Shown: piece by piece, positions 9,579-20,450 of the stretch
How positions within the stretch are numbered: the first letter of the stretch is position 1
Layout: each line of letters begins with the position of its first letter
Assembly (NCBI GenBank): GCA_963513935.1
Contig: OY740774.1
Span: 24,757,949 to 24,821,948 of the forward strand
Length of the DNA: 64,000 bases
Direction: 5' to 3'
Source of the DNA: Aphrophora alni
Lineage: Eukaryota > Arthropoda > Insecta > Hemiptera > Aphrophoridae
Translations under genes and position numbers: made by a program
The notes under the pieces: generated by a model
Database searches by the model: none
What the model was told of the DNA's origin: nothing
What the model saw: the letters and a program-made list of their open reading frames with translations, nothing else

Positions 9579-12500
9579 ACGATCAGTTTTTGCCTTTGGT
9601 GGAAGTAGCTTTTGGGCAAATTAAAGTTAAGGCTCTGCTGGACTCCGGTTCAGTAAGATGCGTCATTTCTAAAGCCCTTTTTAAAAAATTAAAGAACACC
9701 AAGGCTTTTAAATCCATAACCAGGGTGAAGGCTGATTGTGTCACGGCTTCTGGAAAAAGGTTGCCCATTTCCTACTCTTGTCGTCTTCATCTTAAAATGG
9801 AACATTGTAGTTGGAATGTGGATTTTCTGGTGGCGCATAAATTGTCGTGTCCTCTGATCCTCGGGTCAGATTTCATATCTAAAACGGGACTGGTACTTGA
9901 TCTTTCAGCAAAAAACTTCTATTTCAAATTTTCAAGGTCTATTGTTTTTCCTCTGTGCAATTTTAGTAATTCTCCTTATAAACCAATAGTGTCTACAACA
10001 TCTGAGTCTACTGCTCTTGATCCTTTAGGTCATCTTCAAAAGAATGATAAAAACACCATTCAAAAAATAATTAATGATTTTCCTCAGGTACTCACAAAAA
10101 GGTTAGGTCTAACACATCTAGTTGAATACGATATTCAACTGAAGGACAACACTCCGGTCAAGTGTTCTCCATACCAATTGGCACCCCCAAAAATGGAATA
10201 CCTCCGCGAACACATCAACGAATTGCTAGATTCAGGAGTAGTAGAACCCAGCCGGTCGGCATATGCATCCCCTGTTTTTCTGGTTCAACATCCCGAAAAG
10301 AAAACAAGGATGGTGATTGATTATCGGAGGCTCAATCAAAACATCGTCGTCGAAGCGGTGCCGCTACCTAATCTACATCAAAGTTTTAACTGGTTTGTCG
10401 GTGCCAAATATTTCACAGTATTCGATCTAAATTCAGCTTATCATCAAATCCCTTTGTCTCAAAAGTCCAAACAAATTACCAGCTTTTGTACTCCTTGGAT
10501 GCTTTATCAATTTACTCGAGTCCCTTTCGGACTCTGTACTGGTGCCCAAGTGCTTACCAGACTTTTGGATCAGGTCTTCCACGACATCAAATTTAAATTC
10601 ATTTTTAATTATCTGGATGACCTAGTCATCTACTCCAAAACTTGGGAAGAGCATCAAAAACATCTTCGGGAAGTCCTTACTCGTTTGCGGCGGGCTGGCT
10701 TGACTGTTAACCCAGATAAGGTCCGTTTCGCTGTGAATGAGATAAGCTTTTTAGGACACCTAGTTTCTTCTCGTGGCGTGCAAATCGACCCATCTAGAAC
10801 AAAGGCAATTAGAAATTTTCCACAACCCAAGAACCCTAAGGCCGTTTCCAGATTTATTGGAATGGTCAACTTCTTTGCTAAATTCATTCCAAATTTCGCG
10901 GAGCACGCTGCGCCTCTAAATCTGCTTCGGAGGAAGGGCCAAAAATTCTCTTGGCAAGCTGAACAAGAGAAAGCTTTTAAACATCTTCGGGAGGCAATAA
11001 CACAGCCTCCGGTTCTCCGGATGGCCGATTTCGCCAAACCATTCATCCTGCAAACGGATGCGAGCTCGGTGGCCCTTGGAGCAGTTCTACTCCAAGAAAT
11101 TGACGGCTCACGACAGCCCATAGCGTACGCTTCACGTACTTTAACACCTGCAGAAAGAAAAGCCTCATCTGCATATGAAGCCGAATGCCTAGCAGTAGTT
11201 TTTGGAGTAGAGAAATTTAGGCAATATCTAGAACATCGGGAATTCCTATTAGAAACCGACAACCAAGCCCTTTCTTGGCTTTTAGCACGTCCTCGTCAAC
11301 TTGGTAAATTAGGCCGATGGATTGCCAAATTGACTTCATTGAAATTTAAGGTAGCGCACATAAGAGGAACTCAGAACATCATAGCAGACTCCCTCTCGCG
11401 CATGTTCGAACCAGAAAATTTCAACGAAGAAAATGTCACCTTTTCGTGTACCAGTCTCCTCACAAATTTTCTTCTAGCTTTTCATGACATCCAGACTCAT
11501 CAGAAGGCCGACCCTATTTTGAAAAATATCATTGCCGACCTTGAACAGAACATCTCTTCGGAGAAGTACTGTTTAAGTAAAGGTGTACTTTGCCTGAAAA
11601 ATCATTTGGAAAAGCCCACCAGAATTTATCTACCTCAGTCCTTAGTCGACCTGGTGATTAATTACCATCACGACTCCGTTGTGGGTGGTCATCTTGGAAT
11701 ACTTAAAACTTTGTTTAAGGTAAAGGAGAATTTTTATTGGCCAACTTTAAAACAGGATGTCACTTCTAAAGTGCGAGCTTGTTCGGTGTGCGCTGTAAGC
11801 AAACCTGCTCACAACTCCAAATTAGGATTCCTTGCTTCAACGGTTCCCAATCGTCCCATGGAAAAATTACATATCGACTACGTCGGACAGCTTCCTAGGA
11901 CAAAACAGGGCTACAACATGATACTGGTCGCAGTTGACCAGTTCTCAAAATTCACCTGGCTCATGCCTGTCAGAGATGCAACTTCCCACAGTACAATTAA
12001 GGCCTTAAGCCAAAACATCTTTCAAAATTTCGGTTTTCCAAAGATAATAATCTCTGACAATGCACAATGTTTTGTATCACATGTCTTCCGCAACTTTTGT
12101 TTTTCTCGCGGTATTAAACATGCAACTTTATCTCCTTATCACCCCCAACCTAATAATGCGGAAAGACTCAACAGAAACCTTAAGGCAGCCCTCATCGCCT
12201 ATCACTCCAAAAATCAATCCTCTTGGGACGACTCACTTTGCTGGCTTCAGCTGGCCTTCAATTTCGCACATCATGAGACTCTTAAAGCAACACCTTTTAG
12301 TATTCTTTTTAATTTTCTCCCCAATACACCACTGAGTCTCAGCTGGAACATACATGATCTCCTTCCAAAACCTAATACTAATCCATCACAAGTTTGGCGC
12401 CAGGCCAAAGACAATATAATGAAAGCGCACCAAAAGGCCGAAAAGACCTATAACAAATTCAGGAAGCCTCATCTGTATAAAATCAACGATCTCGTCTGGT

Positions 12501-12685
12501 GTAAAACACACCCTCTGAGCTCCGCCATAGACAAGCGAGCTGCTAAATTGATGCCTCGATGGTCCGGTCCCTTCCGGATCATTGATTTTCTTACTCCAGT
12601 TACCGTTGCGCTTTCTTTCGCCAATTCACCTCGCTTCATTAAAAAAGCACACGTCGAGCAACTCAAACCTCATCATATAAATTAA
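9521..12685 (+). CDS. pol: Pol polyprotein (PR, RT, RNase H, integrase)
   Basis: The enzymes of reverse transcription and integration. No ATG starts the frame; it is open from 9521 and overlaps the previous frame, so it is probably made by frameshifting. Residue numbers are counted from 9590. The aspartic protease motif LLDSGS is at 16-21. Reverse transcriptase follows with MVIDYRRLN, FTVFDLNSAYHQIPL and the catalytic YLDD at 341-344 (10610-10621). RNase H shows QTDAS, YEAECLAV, ETDNQ and ADSLSR. Integrase has an HHCC zinc domain (YHHDSVVGGH..CSVC), then catalytic Asp 763, Asp 823 and Glu 858, and a C-terminal GPFRII..HVEQLKPH module. All catalytic residues are present and there is no internal stop, so the enzyme set looks intact. 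The domain order is Gypsy (integrase last). D2 to E has 34 residues between, one fewer than usual. Confidence 0.97.
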   Translation, partial: AFQLQTSKKKIISLKSRGLNDQFLPLVEVAFGQIKVKALLDSGSVRCVISKALFKKLKNTKAFKSITRVKADCVTASGKRLPISYSCRLHLKMEHCSWNVDFLVAHKLSCPLILGSDFISKTGLVLDLSAKNFYFKFSRSIVFPLCNFSNSPYKPIVSTTSESTALDPLGHLQKNDKNTIQKIINDFPQVLTKRLGLTHLVEYDIQLKDNTPVKCSPYQLAPPKMEYLREHINELLDSGVVEPSRSAYASPVFLVQHPEKKTRMVIDYRRLNQNIVVEAVPLPNLHQSFNWFVGAKYFTVFDLNSAYHQIPLSQKSKQITSFCTPWMLYQFTRVPFGLCTGAQVLTRLLDQVFHDIKFKFIFNYLDDLVIYSKTWEEHQKHLREVLTRLRRAGLTVNPDKVRFAVNEISFLGHLVSSRGVQIDPSRTKAIRNFPQPKNPKAVSRFIGMVNFFAKFIPNFAEHAAPLNLLRRKGQKFSWQAEQEKAFKHLREAITQPPVLRMADFAKPFILQTDASSVALGAVLLQEIDGSRQPIAYASRTLTPAERKASSAYEAECLAVVFGVEKFRQYLEHREFLLETDNQALSWLLARPRQLGKLGRWIAKLTSLKFKVAHIRGTQNIIADSLSRMFEPENFNEENVTFSCTSLLTNFLLAFHDIQTHQKADPILKNIIADLEQNISSEKYCLSKGVLCLKNHLEKPTRIYLPQSLVDLVINYHHDSVVGGHLGILKTLFKVKENFYWPTLKQDVTSKVRACSVCAVSKPAHNSKLGFLASTVPNRPMEKLHIDYVGQLPRTKQGYNMILVAVDQFSKFTWLMPVRDATSHSTIKALSQNIFQNFGFPKIIISDNAQCFVSHVFRNFCFSRGIKHATLSPYHPQPNNAERLNRNLKAALIAYHSKNQSSWDDSLCWLQLAFNFAHHETLKATPFSILFNFLPNTPLSLSWNIHDLLPKPNTNPSQVWRQAKDNIMKAHQKAEKTYNKFRKPHLYKINDLVWCKTHPLSSAIDKRAAKLMPRWSGPFRIIDFLTPVTVALSFANSPRFIKKAHVEQLKPHHIN
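9541..9551 (+). promoter_or_regulatory. Candidate second -1 shift site (A11 run)
   Basis: An 11-A run holds A_AAA_AAA in the phase of the zinc-knuckle-2 frame (heptamer 9545-9551). A -1 slip here enters the pol frame, which is open from 9521. The only nearby structure seen is a 4-bp hairpin (CTGA/TCAG, 9575-9586), which starts 23 bases on and is too far to be convincing. Transcriptional slippage on poly(A) is an alternative. Confidence 0.45.
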
Positions 12686-13452
12686 ATATTAACAAATTTC
12701 TATAACCTTCTCCTTTACGATTTAATTTTCTTTCTGATCTTTCTTGGCCCGCAAAAATTGTCATCTGCTAGTCTTCTTTCTGTGCACTGCAGAACATAAC
12801 AAAATACGGAACCAAGCCGTATTTCCTCTAAGCCAAATGCACATCTGTATGTTTGGGCATCGGTGGGCTGAGCTCTCCTAGAGCCCCTCCGTGCCGTAAT
12901 CTGTATAGATGTTTGCAGGCGAAGAGATATTGATTTTCCTTGTCCAGTGATATATCTCACTGTTTCCCGGACTTGACGCTTTTCAACCCATAGTCTGATC
13001 AACTATGAGGTTCCACTTTACGGCAATGGCCGCTACATGTACCTGACATGTTTCCCTATCTAGACATATCTTAACATCGAGCACTCCGCGGGTGTAATCG
13101 ATGCGACGAGAATATAGAGAGCGTCATGAACTCTTCTGTTTCTTCGTCACCATAACGTCTTCGGACGAGGACATAGTGAGTCCATTTCCTTAATAGTTAA
13201 GTTTGGTGTATTTGTTCTTTGTTGTTTATCTTGGTGAAGGTATACTGACCGGTTCTGTCGAACTACATATAGATTATGTGGCACTCGCTATGCATGTTAG
13301 TCTTAAGTTTTTGTTTGTCTCGAGGTCTAAAACACCTGTCTGAGAGAAAATTTTTTTTTTACCCCTTCAAGCACACTCTCTCTCTCCTTTTTCTAAATTT
13401 TGCGGGAGGCCCTTCTGGCCCCTTTTTCTTTTCCACTCTAACTCCGTCTTTC
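12686..13452 (+). other. Non-coding 3' region of the Gypsy element with hairpins
   Basis: No envelope frame is present. A 95-codon minus-strand frame (12715-13002) lacks domains. Compact hairpins occur: AAATACGG/CCGTATTT at 12802-12824, GGGCT/AGCCC near 12869-12890 and CATAGT/ACTATG near 12989-13007. Such structure may serve packaging or RNA export, which is inference. Confidence 0.6.
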
Positions 13453-13465
13453 GGGGGGGGAGAGC
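13453..13465 (+). promoter_or_regulatory. Polypurine tract
   Basis: Eight G followed by AGAG and one C directly precede the 3' LTR start at 13466. This is the expected primer site for plus-strand DNA synthesis. Confidence 0.85.
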
Positions 13466-15405
13466 TGTAGCATTCAAATTCAAATCACCTCTGAAATAAA
13501 ACGTCATTCACTCAACTTCCACACACTACTTCCGTTGCTTGACAGATGCTGTCACCTGCCGAGATTGTCCAAAACTAATGATCGTACGATAGCGGAGGGT
13601 AAAGTACAACGGCAAGACAGCCATCTTCTCTAATACCGGTTGCTTAGTCTACCTGTAGTCACTCACAATGCCTGACTTTTTTTCTACATAGTTACGTTAG
13701 AGATAAATTTCTTACTTGGTCTTCAAAAGTTACTGCTTCAGTTTTCAACGATGTTAATCAACAGTTTTTGTGCGATTTAGTTTAAAATGTTTAATAAATT
13801 TTCGTTTTCACGGCGCAAGCTCACGTGAACTGCGACAGGATTTTCCAGGTACTCAGCCTTACAGATTTTATCATGTTTTAAATTTTTGTTAATGCTTTAA
13901 AATAATTTATTAATTATCATGTATTCTTTAAAATATGTATTTCATGTTTTATTTAATATTTAATGTTCTTTTGAAAATCAATGATTATAAAAATTTACTT
14001 TTCTTAAAACATACTTTACAAAACCTTGCAAAGGCACATTTTGAGTTTTGAACAATTATGTGAAATAGGTGCAAACTAATGTTGAACTTTAAATGATCAA
14101 AACATCTTATTGAACATGTCAAATATAAAACAAGTGGAGAAATCTGTTTTAAATCAGAAAATTTCGTTTTACAGACTTTTGCAGATTTCTGCAAGTCTTA
14201 TACAAGCTTTGTTTCAAACAAAATTAAATATATATAAATAGATTTATAATCATCTAAGAAGCTTTTAAGTACCATCTTAACGAATTTCTGTTGTACAATC
14301 AATTTTCTTTAATTTTGACAAAAAACCAGATATTTGCTTTAATAATGAACATTAATGCTAAAACATGTCTGATTTTGCACAGACGCTAAAAAACATGTTT
14401 TTTGCCATAGCTAATACGCTGGTAGAAGAAACACAGCAAAAGATCTAAACATGTTTGGTCCTGTTAACAAAACACGTTTTATTCAACATAGCTTCAGAGT
14501 TTCACGTGCACAAAAGTGATGTTACAAAAAACTGACCTTATAGAACTTTAATTAAACTCATATTGTATATGTGCCTAAATTTACTTCAGCGAATATGTTT
14601 TTCTTAAAAACTATCTTTTAGATGTAGACTTGTGTAATTAATTATAAAATATATAAAAAATTATTGGGTGGAGCCTGCATGCAAACTTTCGGTCCTAACA
14701 ACCTCCAAGAGGTTATTTTCCAAATTAATATAATTGACGTCAATTAATAAAATTTAATATTCAAAATTTTCATTTCTTTTTTTTTTAAAATAAACTTCTC
14801 ATTTTATAATAAATTCTTTTATCTAAAACATATATATTTATTGGCCAATATAGCATTTAAGAAATTTATCAAATAAGTAATATTATGTAACTGTTTTAAA
14901 AAAAAAAAACTATCATCTCATAAAGTCAAAAAGGGGGGGGGGGAATAAATATCAGTATCTTTTCATCTTTTTTTATTTTGTAAGTTTTTACATTTAAGGG
15001 CGTATAATCTTTTTTTTTTGGATTAATTATAATCCTGTTAATTGTTAAGCTGTGCTCATTGTCTTTTGTTAAATTTTGTAACTATAAAATATATAAACTA
15101 AAAGGGGGGGATAAATTTTCAGAATCCATTGATTAATTTTTTTTATTAAATTATAATATTTTACATTAAGGGTGTATAACTTTTATTAATTACAATATGG
15201 TTAATCATAAGGTGTTTATGATGATTTGTCTCAGGATGTCTTTCTCAGTTGTAAATGATAAAATCTGAAACGTCGAAATTTCTTTTGTTTCAATAAACTT
15301 GAGCCTTGTTAATTACTAAATTTGTCTTTGTCTTTTTTTATTTTTCTTTTCAAACATTGTTACCATTTGGTTCCGCCTTTCTTAAATTTAAGTCCCCTGG
15401 TAACA
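13466..15405 (+). repeat. 3' LTR, 1940 bp
   Basis: Matches the 5' LTR throughout. Differences noted by eye: a T/G change near 14135, an A/T boundary change in the T-A run near 14786, 11 instead of 10 G near 14943 and an A/C change near 15346. CTGAAACGTCG is at 15265-15275. Confidence 0.95.
15292..15297 (+). terminator. Poly(A) signal AATAAA in 3' LTR
   Basis: Same context as in the 5' LTR. This copy would be used to end the full-length RNA. Confidence 0.6.
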
Positions 15406-15409
15406 AGTG
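15406..15409. repeat. Target-site duplication AGTG (right)
   Basis: Pairs with 5293-5296. Confidence 0.85.
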
Positions 15410-16754
15410 TTATACAACTTTATTTACAGAATTTTTGTTGAAATTCGTGAATCGTTTATACTTTTTTTTTTGTTTCGTAATTTCTGATTACAAAATAGAA
15501 AGTTATATAAAATGTTCAAGTTTACAGTTCTATTCTATGATTTATTCTCTACAATTTGGTATAATAAAATTTCATTTTTGGTTTAAGGATACATTTTAGA
15601 TTGATGTTTCAAAATAAGCCTAATTTTAGTGGCGTTTGTGTAGTACGGACATAAATGTGTATATATATATGTATATGTACAGACTATAACATATATTTAT
15701 ATATTATATATTTCTTCTAGTTAGGTTATAGGTAAATGTTTACTTTAAGGTGGTGCCTTATTTTCCAGATTTTTATCGTCTACTATATACCTAACTTCTT
15801 AAATATTCTGTGTCAGTTGTTACTACAACTACTGACAAATTTCCGGTTTGGACCATTATATTAGATCTATATTAAGTCTTGTAAAGCATGGAGCTAACGT
15901 AAAACTACTACATGCTAGTTTATTTATAATAATCACCATGTGACAAGTTGTTATTGTTATTGTTTCATTCAACTCCTCCTCAACTGATAAATTTTTCAAG
16001 TCTGAATCATCTAATAAATCTTAAATATGATCTTTCAACAAATTATAAAGGTACAAACAAACTAAACAAATAAACAAATTAAAACCAGCTTTGAAACAAA
16101 ATACAAAAAAATGTCAAATATAACCTCACTTCACAATTTGAATACTTGAGTCACAATGTCCATATATGTGAACATACGATTTACACAAAATATTTCATAG
16201 CAATAAAATTACAATTTCTCATCAAATATAGTCAATTATCAAATTTTGGTTATTAATAAACTCAAAAAATACCACAAACTCCTCAACAAATAGCATAACC
16301 ATCCACAAACTTATAACAACAAACACATGGTAACCTCTAGTGCTGGTAAAACATTTACAGCTGACTATAACTGTAAATAATTAGTGGTTGGATAGAGGAC
16401 AGATCTGCAAAATGAATGCTCATTTAAATGGACATTATAACGGGTTAACCAATATAATGGAACTAATAGTAATTCAACTCAATTTTACCAGCTGTCATTT
16501 TTATTATGTGAAGTCTCAATTATCAGTGAATTCTTAATGGATTATTATCCACAGTCACAACCACAGTAGTTATCTTGTGTAAAGTATGACATCATGTTGT
16601 CAGCGTTTTATTTAATAATTATTTATTAACTATTGTAAGTTTTCATAATTTTATTATATCTTATAACAAATAACTTAACTTGTCCTACATATAAAATATT
16701 TAATTTGTTGTTTAATTAATTTCTGTAATTATTCCATATATATAAAACTCTTTC
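15410..16754. other. No gene recognised; right flank of the Gypsy insertion
   Basis: AT-rich, with a TA-rich patch at 15655-15715. A 97-codon Phe-rich frame (15306-15599) straddles the LTR border and is therefore accidental. The phrase at 15608-15655 repeats one from the left flank. Confidence 0.6.
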
Positions 16755-17667
16755 TATGATAATGATTTGTCAGCTCAAACAAGTGTTGAAAAAATAGTAC
16801 AGTTTGTAGAGACGCAAGCCACGTTTTTTCATGTAGATACCATAAAAAAGTGGCCTTTAATATTTATAAGTCAGTATTTTGGTGAAAATAATTTATCCAT
16901 TAATTGTAAAAAAAACTTGTTTGGGTATTTTAGACTAAAAAAATAAATAACATTTGTGGGCCATACCTCATGTTAAATGACAGTCATATTGAAGAGACCC
17001 AATCAGCAAAGTTATTAGGTCTACTTATTGACAATAAATTAACTTGGGTTAACCAGATTAACAGCATTTATAACAAATTACGTTCAGGAATTTTTATAGT
17101 ACGAAACCTAAAATCTTATTGAAGCCTCAGCACTTTAAAGACAACTTATTATATGGTTTCATTAAGCCACATTTTAACTGTGGAGTTTTATTGTGGGGGA
17201 ACTCTTCAGATCAAAACATGCAAAAATTATTAAAAATACAAAAACATGTTATAAGACTTGTCAGAATTTAAAAAAATGGAATCTTTGTATTCAAATAGTT
17301 GAGTATACTCATACTTCCCTGTGTGTATATCTTTGAAACAATTTGTTATCTTAAATTTAAACGTACCCCAATGTTAAATAAAGATATAATTATAACACAA
17401 GTGTTGGAAGTGACCTACGGCTTAGGCAAAACCGATTTGTCAAGTCTAAAAATTTGCAAGCCGGATTTTTGTATTAGCAAACTCCCAACACACCTTAAAA
17501 ATATTCAAGACCAGAAGATCTTTAACAGGATTTTTGATAACTCTTGGTATCAGGATTCTTTTTTTAGTGGAGAAGTTCCGCAGCCACATGGAGTATATGG
17601 TCACAATATTTCTTGGAGCAGTGCAGTAGTGAGATGCTCTTACTTCATTTATACCTTTAACTTTTAA
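16755..17667 (+). pseudogene. LINE reverse transcriptase fragment (jockey-like), broken
   Basis: The C-terminal half of a non-LTR retrotransposon reverse transcriptase, read in several frames. It begins at a decayed catalytic box (YDND where YADD is expected, at 16755) followed by a helix and NNLSIN. From about 16940 comes the block SAKLLGLLIDNKLTWVNQIN, the usual LGV.ID..L.W motif. A stop follows at SY*, then in another frame CGVLLWGNSSDQNMQKLLKI (17180-17270) and finally ILILPCVYIFETICYLKF in a 122-codon frame at 17299-17667. The order and spacing match the thumb and post-RT region of jockey or CR1-type elements. Frameshifts, stops and the lost Asp make it inactive. Confidence 0.8.
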
Positions 17668-18544
17668 ATTTGTAAAATGTTTTCGTATTGTTGTTCTGCT
17701 AATGTAATTGATATCATTAATTGTTTATAATTTTATTAATGTTTAAAATTGTTCATTTGTTTTTGTTTTGTTTTTAAATTGTTAGAATTATAATAACCTT
17801 TGGAAGTTTTTTATACAATGTTAAAAATTGTTCACTGTTTAAAGGGAAAAAATAAATAGATATTTTACTCGATCAGTATACCTTTCCACATGTCATTTTA
17901 TGTATTATGAAAATGAAGCATTAAAAAATACTACAGTGTCTGCATATGCCACCATCTGAACTATCCTATTGTTTTAGTTATAATTATTCAAATGTATGTA
18001 TAAACAATGATTTTAAATTTCTATTTAGGTTTCACAGTGTAACGATATCACCTCAATCAAACCAGATATCACGATTAAAGTGATATCAGAAAAACAAATT
18101 AAATTACATAAATTAGGAACAAGAAATAAATCTTCACGTGTAAAATTAAATTAGAGTTAGAAAATTAAAAAAGGGTTTACAAAGGATTGTTAAGAAAGGA
18201 GTGGAGGCACAAGCGCTGCAGATGTCCAGAACGAATGGTAAAATTATTAGGGTTGAAAAAGGAAAGCGACGCTACGATTTCTCTTTTTAGAAGGGTTCAA
18301 CCGACTAGGAGAAACCGAAACTTTCCAAAAAATAAAGACAAAGTCAAAAACAACCAATAAGAAGGGCGAAATCCTATTTTTTTTTAAATTTGTAAAAGTT
18401 AGTGTGGCGTTGCCGCGGAACTGAGGAGAGAAAGAAAAAAGGAGTCTTCTACTAGCAGCGAGGGAGTAAGGTCCGACTCTAGAGACTGGTTGTCTCCGAA
18501 TCACCAACATAGCTTTTTAATAAAATTTAGTAAAGTATAACTTC
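17668..18544. other. No gene recognised
   Basis: AT-rich, with a moderately GC-rich patch at 18240-18520. The 87-codon minus-strand frame at 18247-18510 has no domain. TGTAACG at 18038 resembles an LTR start, but no partner LTR or duplication was found. Confidence 0.5.
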
Positions 18545-18680
18545 TAGCCTTCAGCGAAAAGTATTGAGTATTAGCTTTAGCGAGAGATTAAATTAGTAGC
18601 CTTCAGCAAAGTAAAAAGATTGATATTCGCCTTCAGCAGATAAGAGTTTGAATCGTCGTCTTCAACGTGAAGAAAAAGTT
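18545..18680 (+). repeat. Degenerate short tandem motif GCCTTCAGC
   Basis: Five irregular repeats (AGCCTTCAGCGAAAAG, AGCTTTAGCGAGAG, AGCCTTCAGCAAAG, GCCTTCAGCAGATAAG, GTCTTCAACGTG) spaced 30-45 bases. Function unknown. The motif can be found in leaders of retroelements but no element was assigned. Confidence 0.5.
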
Positions 18681-19929
18681 GTTCATCGTCACCCTGGGAG
18701 GAGATTATCTCGTCATCGCCAGGATCCATCATCAAGGAGCAAGTATGTGCATCGAAAGTGTTTTTTTAGGGTTAAATAAAGGGGAAAGTGCGAGTTGGGG
18801 TTTTGTGAAAGTGTGTTTTCATCGAAAGAGAGACCAAGACAAGAATTGATAAGTACCAAATGTTTTCTATTAATATCTTTTTAATACTATTTAAATTTCA
18901 TTTTGCTTGAGCTTCCAAAGGATTCCCACCGAGATTGTAGATTTAAGTTTTGTTAGTATAGGAAATTAAATTGAACCAAGAGTCAGTAAATTTAATCATT
19001 TCATTTGTTTTGTATATCAAGAGGTAGCCGATGAGTAAATTGGAGAGATTGATAAATTTGAAATTTTTTTTTGGAGAGTATAAAAGTAATTGAGAGAAAG
19101 GTAAATTAACTTAAAGTAAAAGTAATCAAAAAAAAAAGCAGTAGAAGAAATATATTTTTTACCCGTATTGAAATTTGTGTTTGTTTAAATATTAGATTGT
19201 TAGAAATAATGAATGAAAGTTGTATGAATGTCTAATACATTTTAGAATAAGTTGCTAAAATTAAGTTGCTTAATTTGTAACTATCCTTACGTACAACAAA
19301 TTGTTCCTTGTTTGTTCTGCGCTAAAATAAATAGAGTTTTAAAAATTTTAAAGTATTGTGTATTGACCAATAAATTTCAGTACCAAAATAAATCATAATT
19401 AAATCCTAAATAAGTAAAAGAATAAAAGTAAAGTAAAAAGGTTTTTTATATAACAAAGAGAGGTAAATGTTATAACAGCAACAAAGCAAGATTTCATGGA
19501 GGAAAATGAATTAGTTGAAGAACAAAAAAACAAGACGGCTAAATCCAATATACCAAAGGAAAAATTAAAATCTGAGAAATTAAAACAAAGGTCAGAAACA
19601 AAAGATTTGTGTCAATTATTCCCAAGAAATGTATAAAGAAAAACAATGATAATGAAAATAAACTTAAGAGCATGCAATGGACAAGTTTTATCGTTTTCGT
19701 GATAGTAAAACTGGAACAAGGAAAACTTTATTTAAGTCTACAATATTTTCATGTGTCACCTATCCTTGATTTTAAGAATGTCTTTCATTTAGTCCGAACT
19801 TCCATTTTTAACAAAAAACCTAAATATTATATCTCGTATTACCACGATAATTTATTAAAGTTGTCAGAACTGGTTTTTATCTTTCGAGAAAATTTCATTA
19901 CAATTAATTAGTTTGAAGTCAGTTTTTCT
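18681..19929 (+). other. No recognised gene; one 46-codon frame
   Basis: Contains a Lys/Glu-rich 46-codon frame at 19496-19636 (starts MEENELVEEQKNK) and a 100-codon frame at 19609-19911, neither with a known domain. Its position just before the LINE leader might make it older retroelement sequence. Confidence 0.35.
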
Positions 19930-20450
19930 TAGTGGCATCAACTAAGCTATTTAACTCCGCTATGCCGGTCCCAAGCCCGGAGCCCATTTTTTATGGGAAG
20001 GAGGAGGGATAGAGGAGTAACACCTCTTAAAAAAACCTTGGTCCATCTGGCTCCGGATGGTAGTACCATGTAAGGGCCCCTAGCCAGAGTTACGGTGAAG
20101 CCTTCAACGGTGAATATCGGTGGAGAGGATGTGCTTCAGTACGACGAATCAGCGGAGGAGGTAACCCAACCCTAAGGTGTGATGGCAGTTGTCGCTCCCT
20201 GCCTACGGGGTGAATGGCGCATGGGTATGGCGTCCCAAACGGAAATATTAATCAACGATAAATACAGGAAAAGAGGTAAACACTCACTATGGGGGTAGGA
20301 TCCCAGGTACGGGGAGTGAGCGAGCAGGCTTTACCCGGGTCGCTAACAAGCTACTGCAAGTACCAAACTGTAACAGGCACGATGCAGGAAGTTGATCCTT
20401 TTGAAAGAGAAGCTCAATATTAATGAGATCGGCTCCACAGAATAAAAGTT
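19930..20450 (+). other. GC-rich leader of a LINE-like element
   Basis: A sharp GC-rich island in AT-rich DNA with CCGGTCCCAAGCCCGG, which can fold as a small hairpin, and TGATGGCAGTTGTCGCTCCC. It is followed by an ORF1 remnant on the same strand, which suggests the 5' untranslated part of a non-LTR retrotransposon. The exact family is not identified. Confidence 0.5.

Larger units (their letters stand above)
5297..15405 (+). mobile_element. Ty3/Gypsy LTR retrotransposon, nearly intact
   Basis: A 10.1-kb element bounded by direct LTRs starting TGTAG and ending TAACA and flanked by AGTG. Inside, in order: tRNA primer site, long leader, gag with zinc knuckles, pol with the Gypsy order protease, reverse transcriptase, RNase H, integrase, a non-coding 3' region of about 780 bases and a polypurine tract. 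No envelope gene follows pol. The LTRs differ at about three substitutions and one G-run length, so the insertion is young. Defects seen are one in-frame TAA in gag. The two further frame changes may be programmed. Confidence 0.97.

Noticed and set aside
10654..11262. 202-codon minus-strand frame opposite pol
   Set aside because: Antisense to the RT and RNase H regions, which have all catalytic motifs on the plus strand.
12060..12335. 91-codon plus-strand frame inside integrase
   Set aside because: Out-of-frame shadow of the integrase core; the DDE motifs read in the pol frame.
12686..13465. Possible envelope gene after pol
   Set aside because: No plus-strand frame of useful length and no signal or membrane segment.
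18038..19475. Possible LTR (TGTAACG at 18038, TATAACA near 19475)
   Set aside because: No second copy, no matching target duplication and no primer site after the proposed end.
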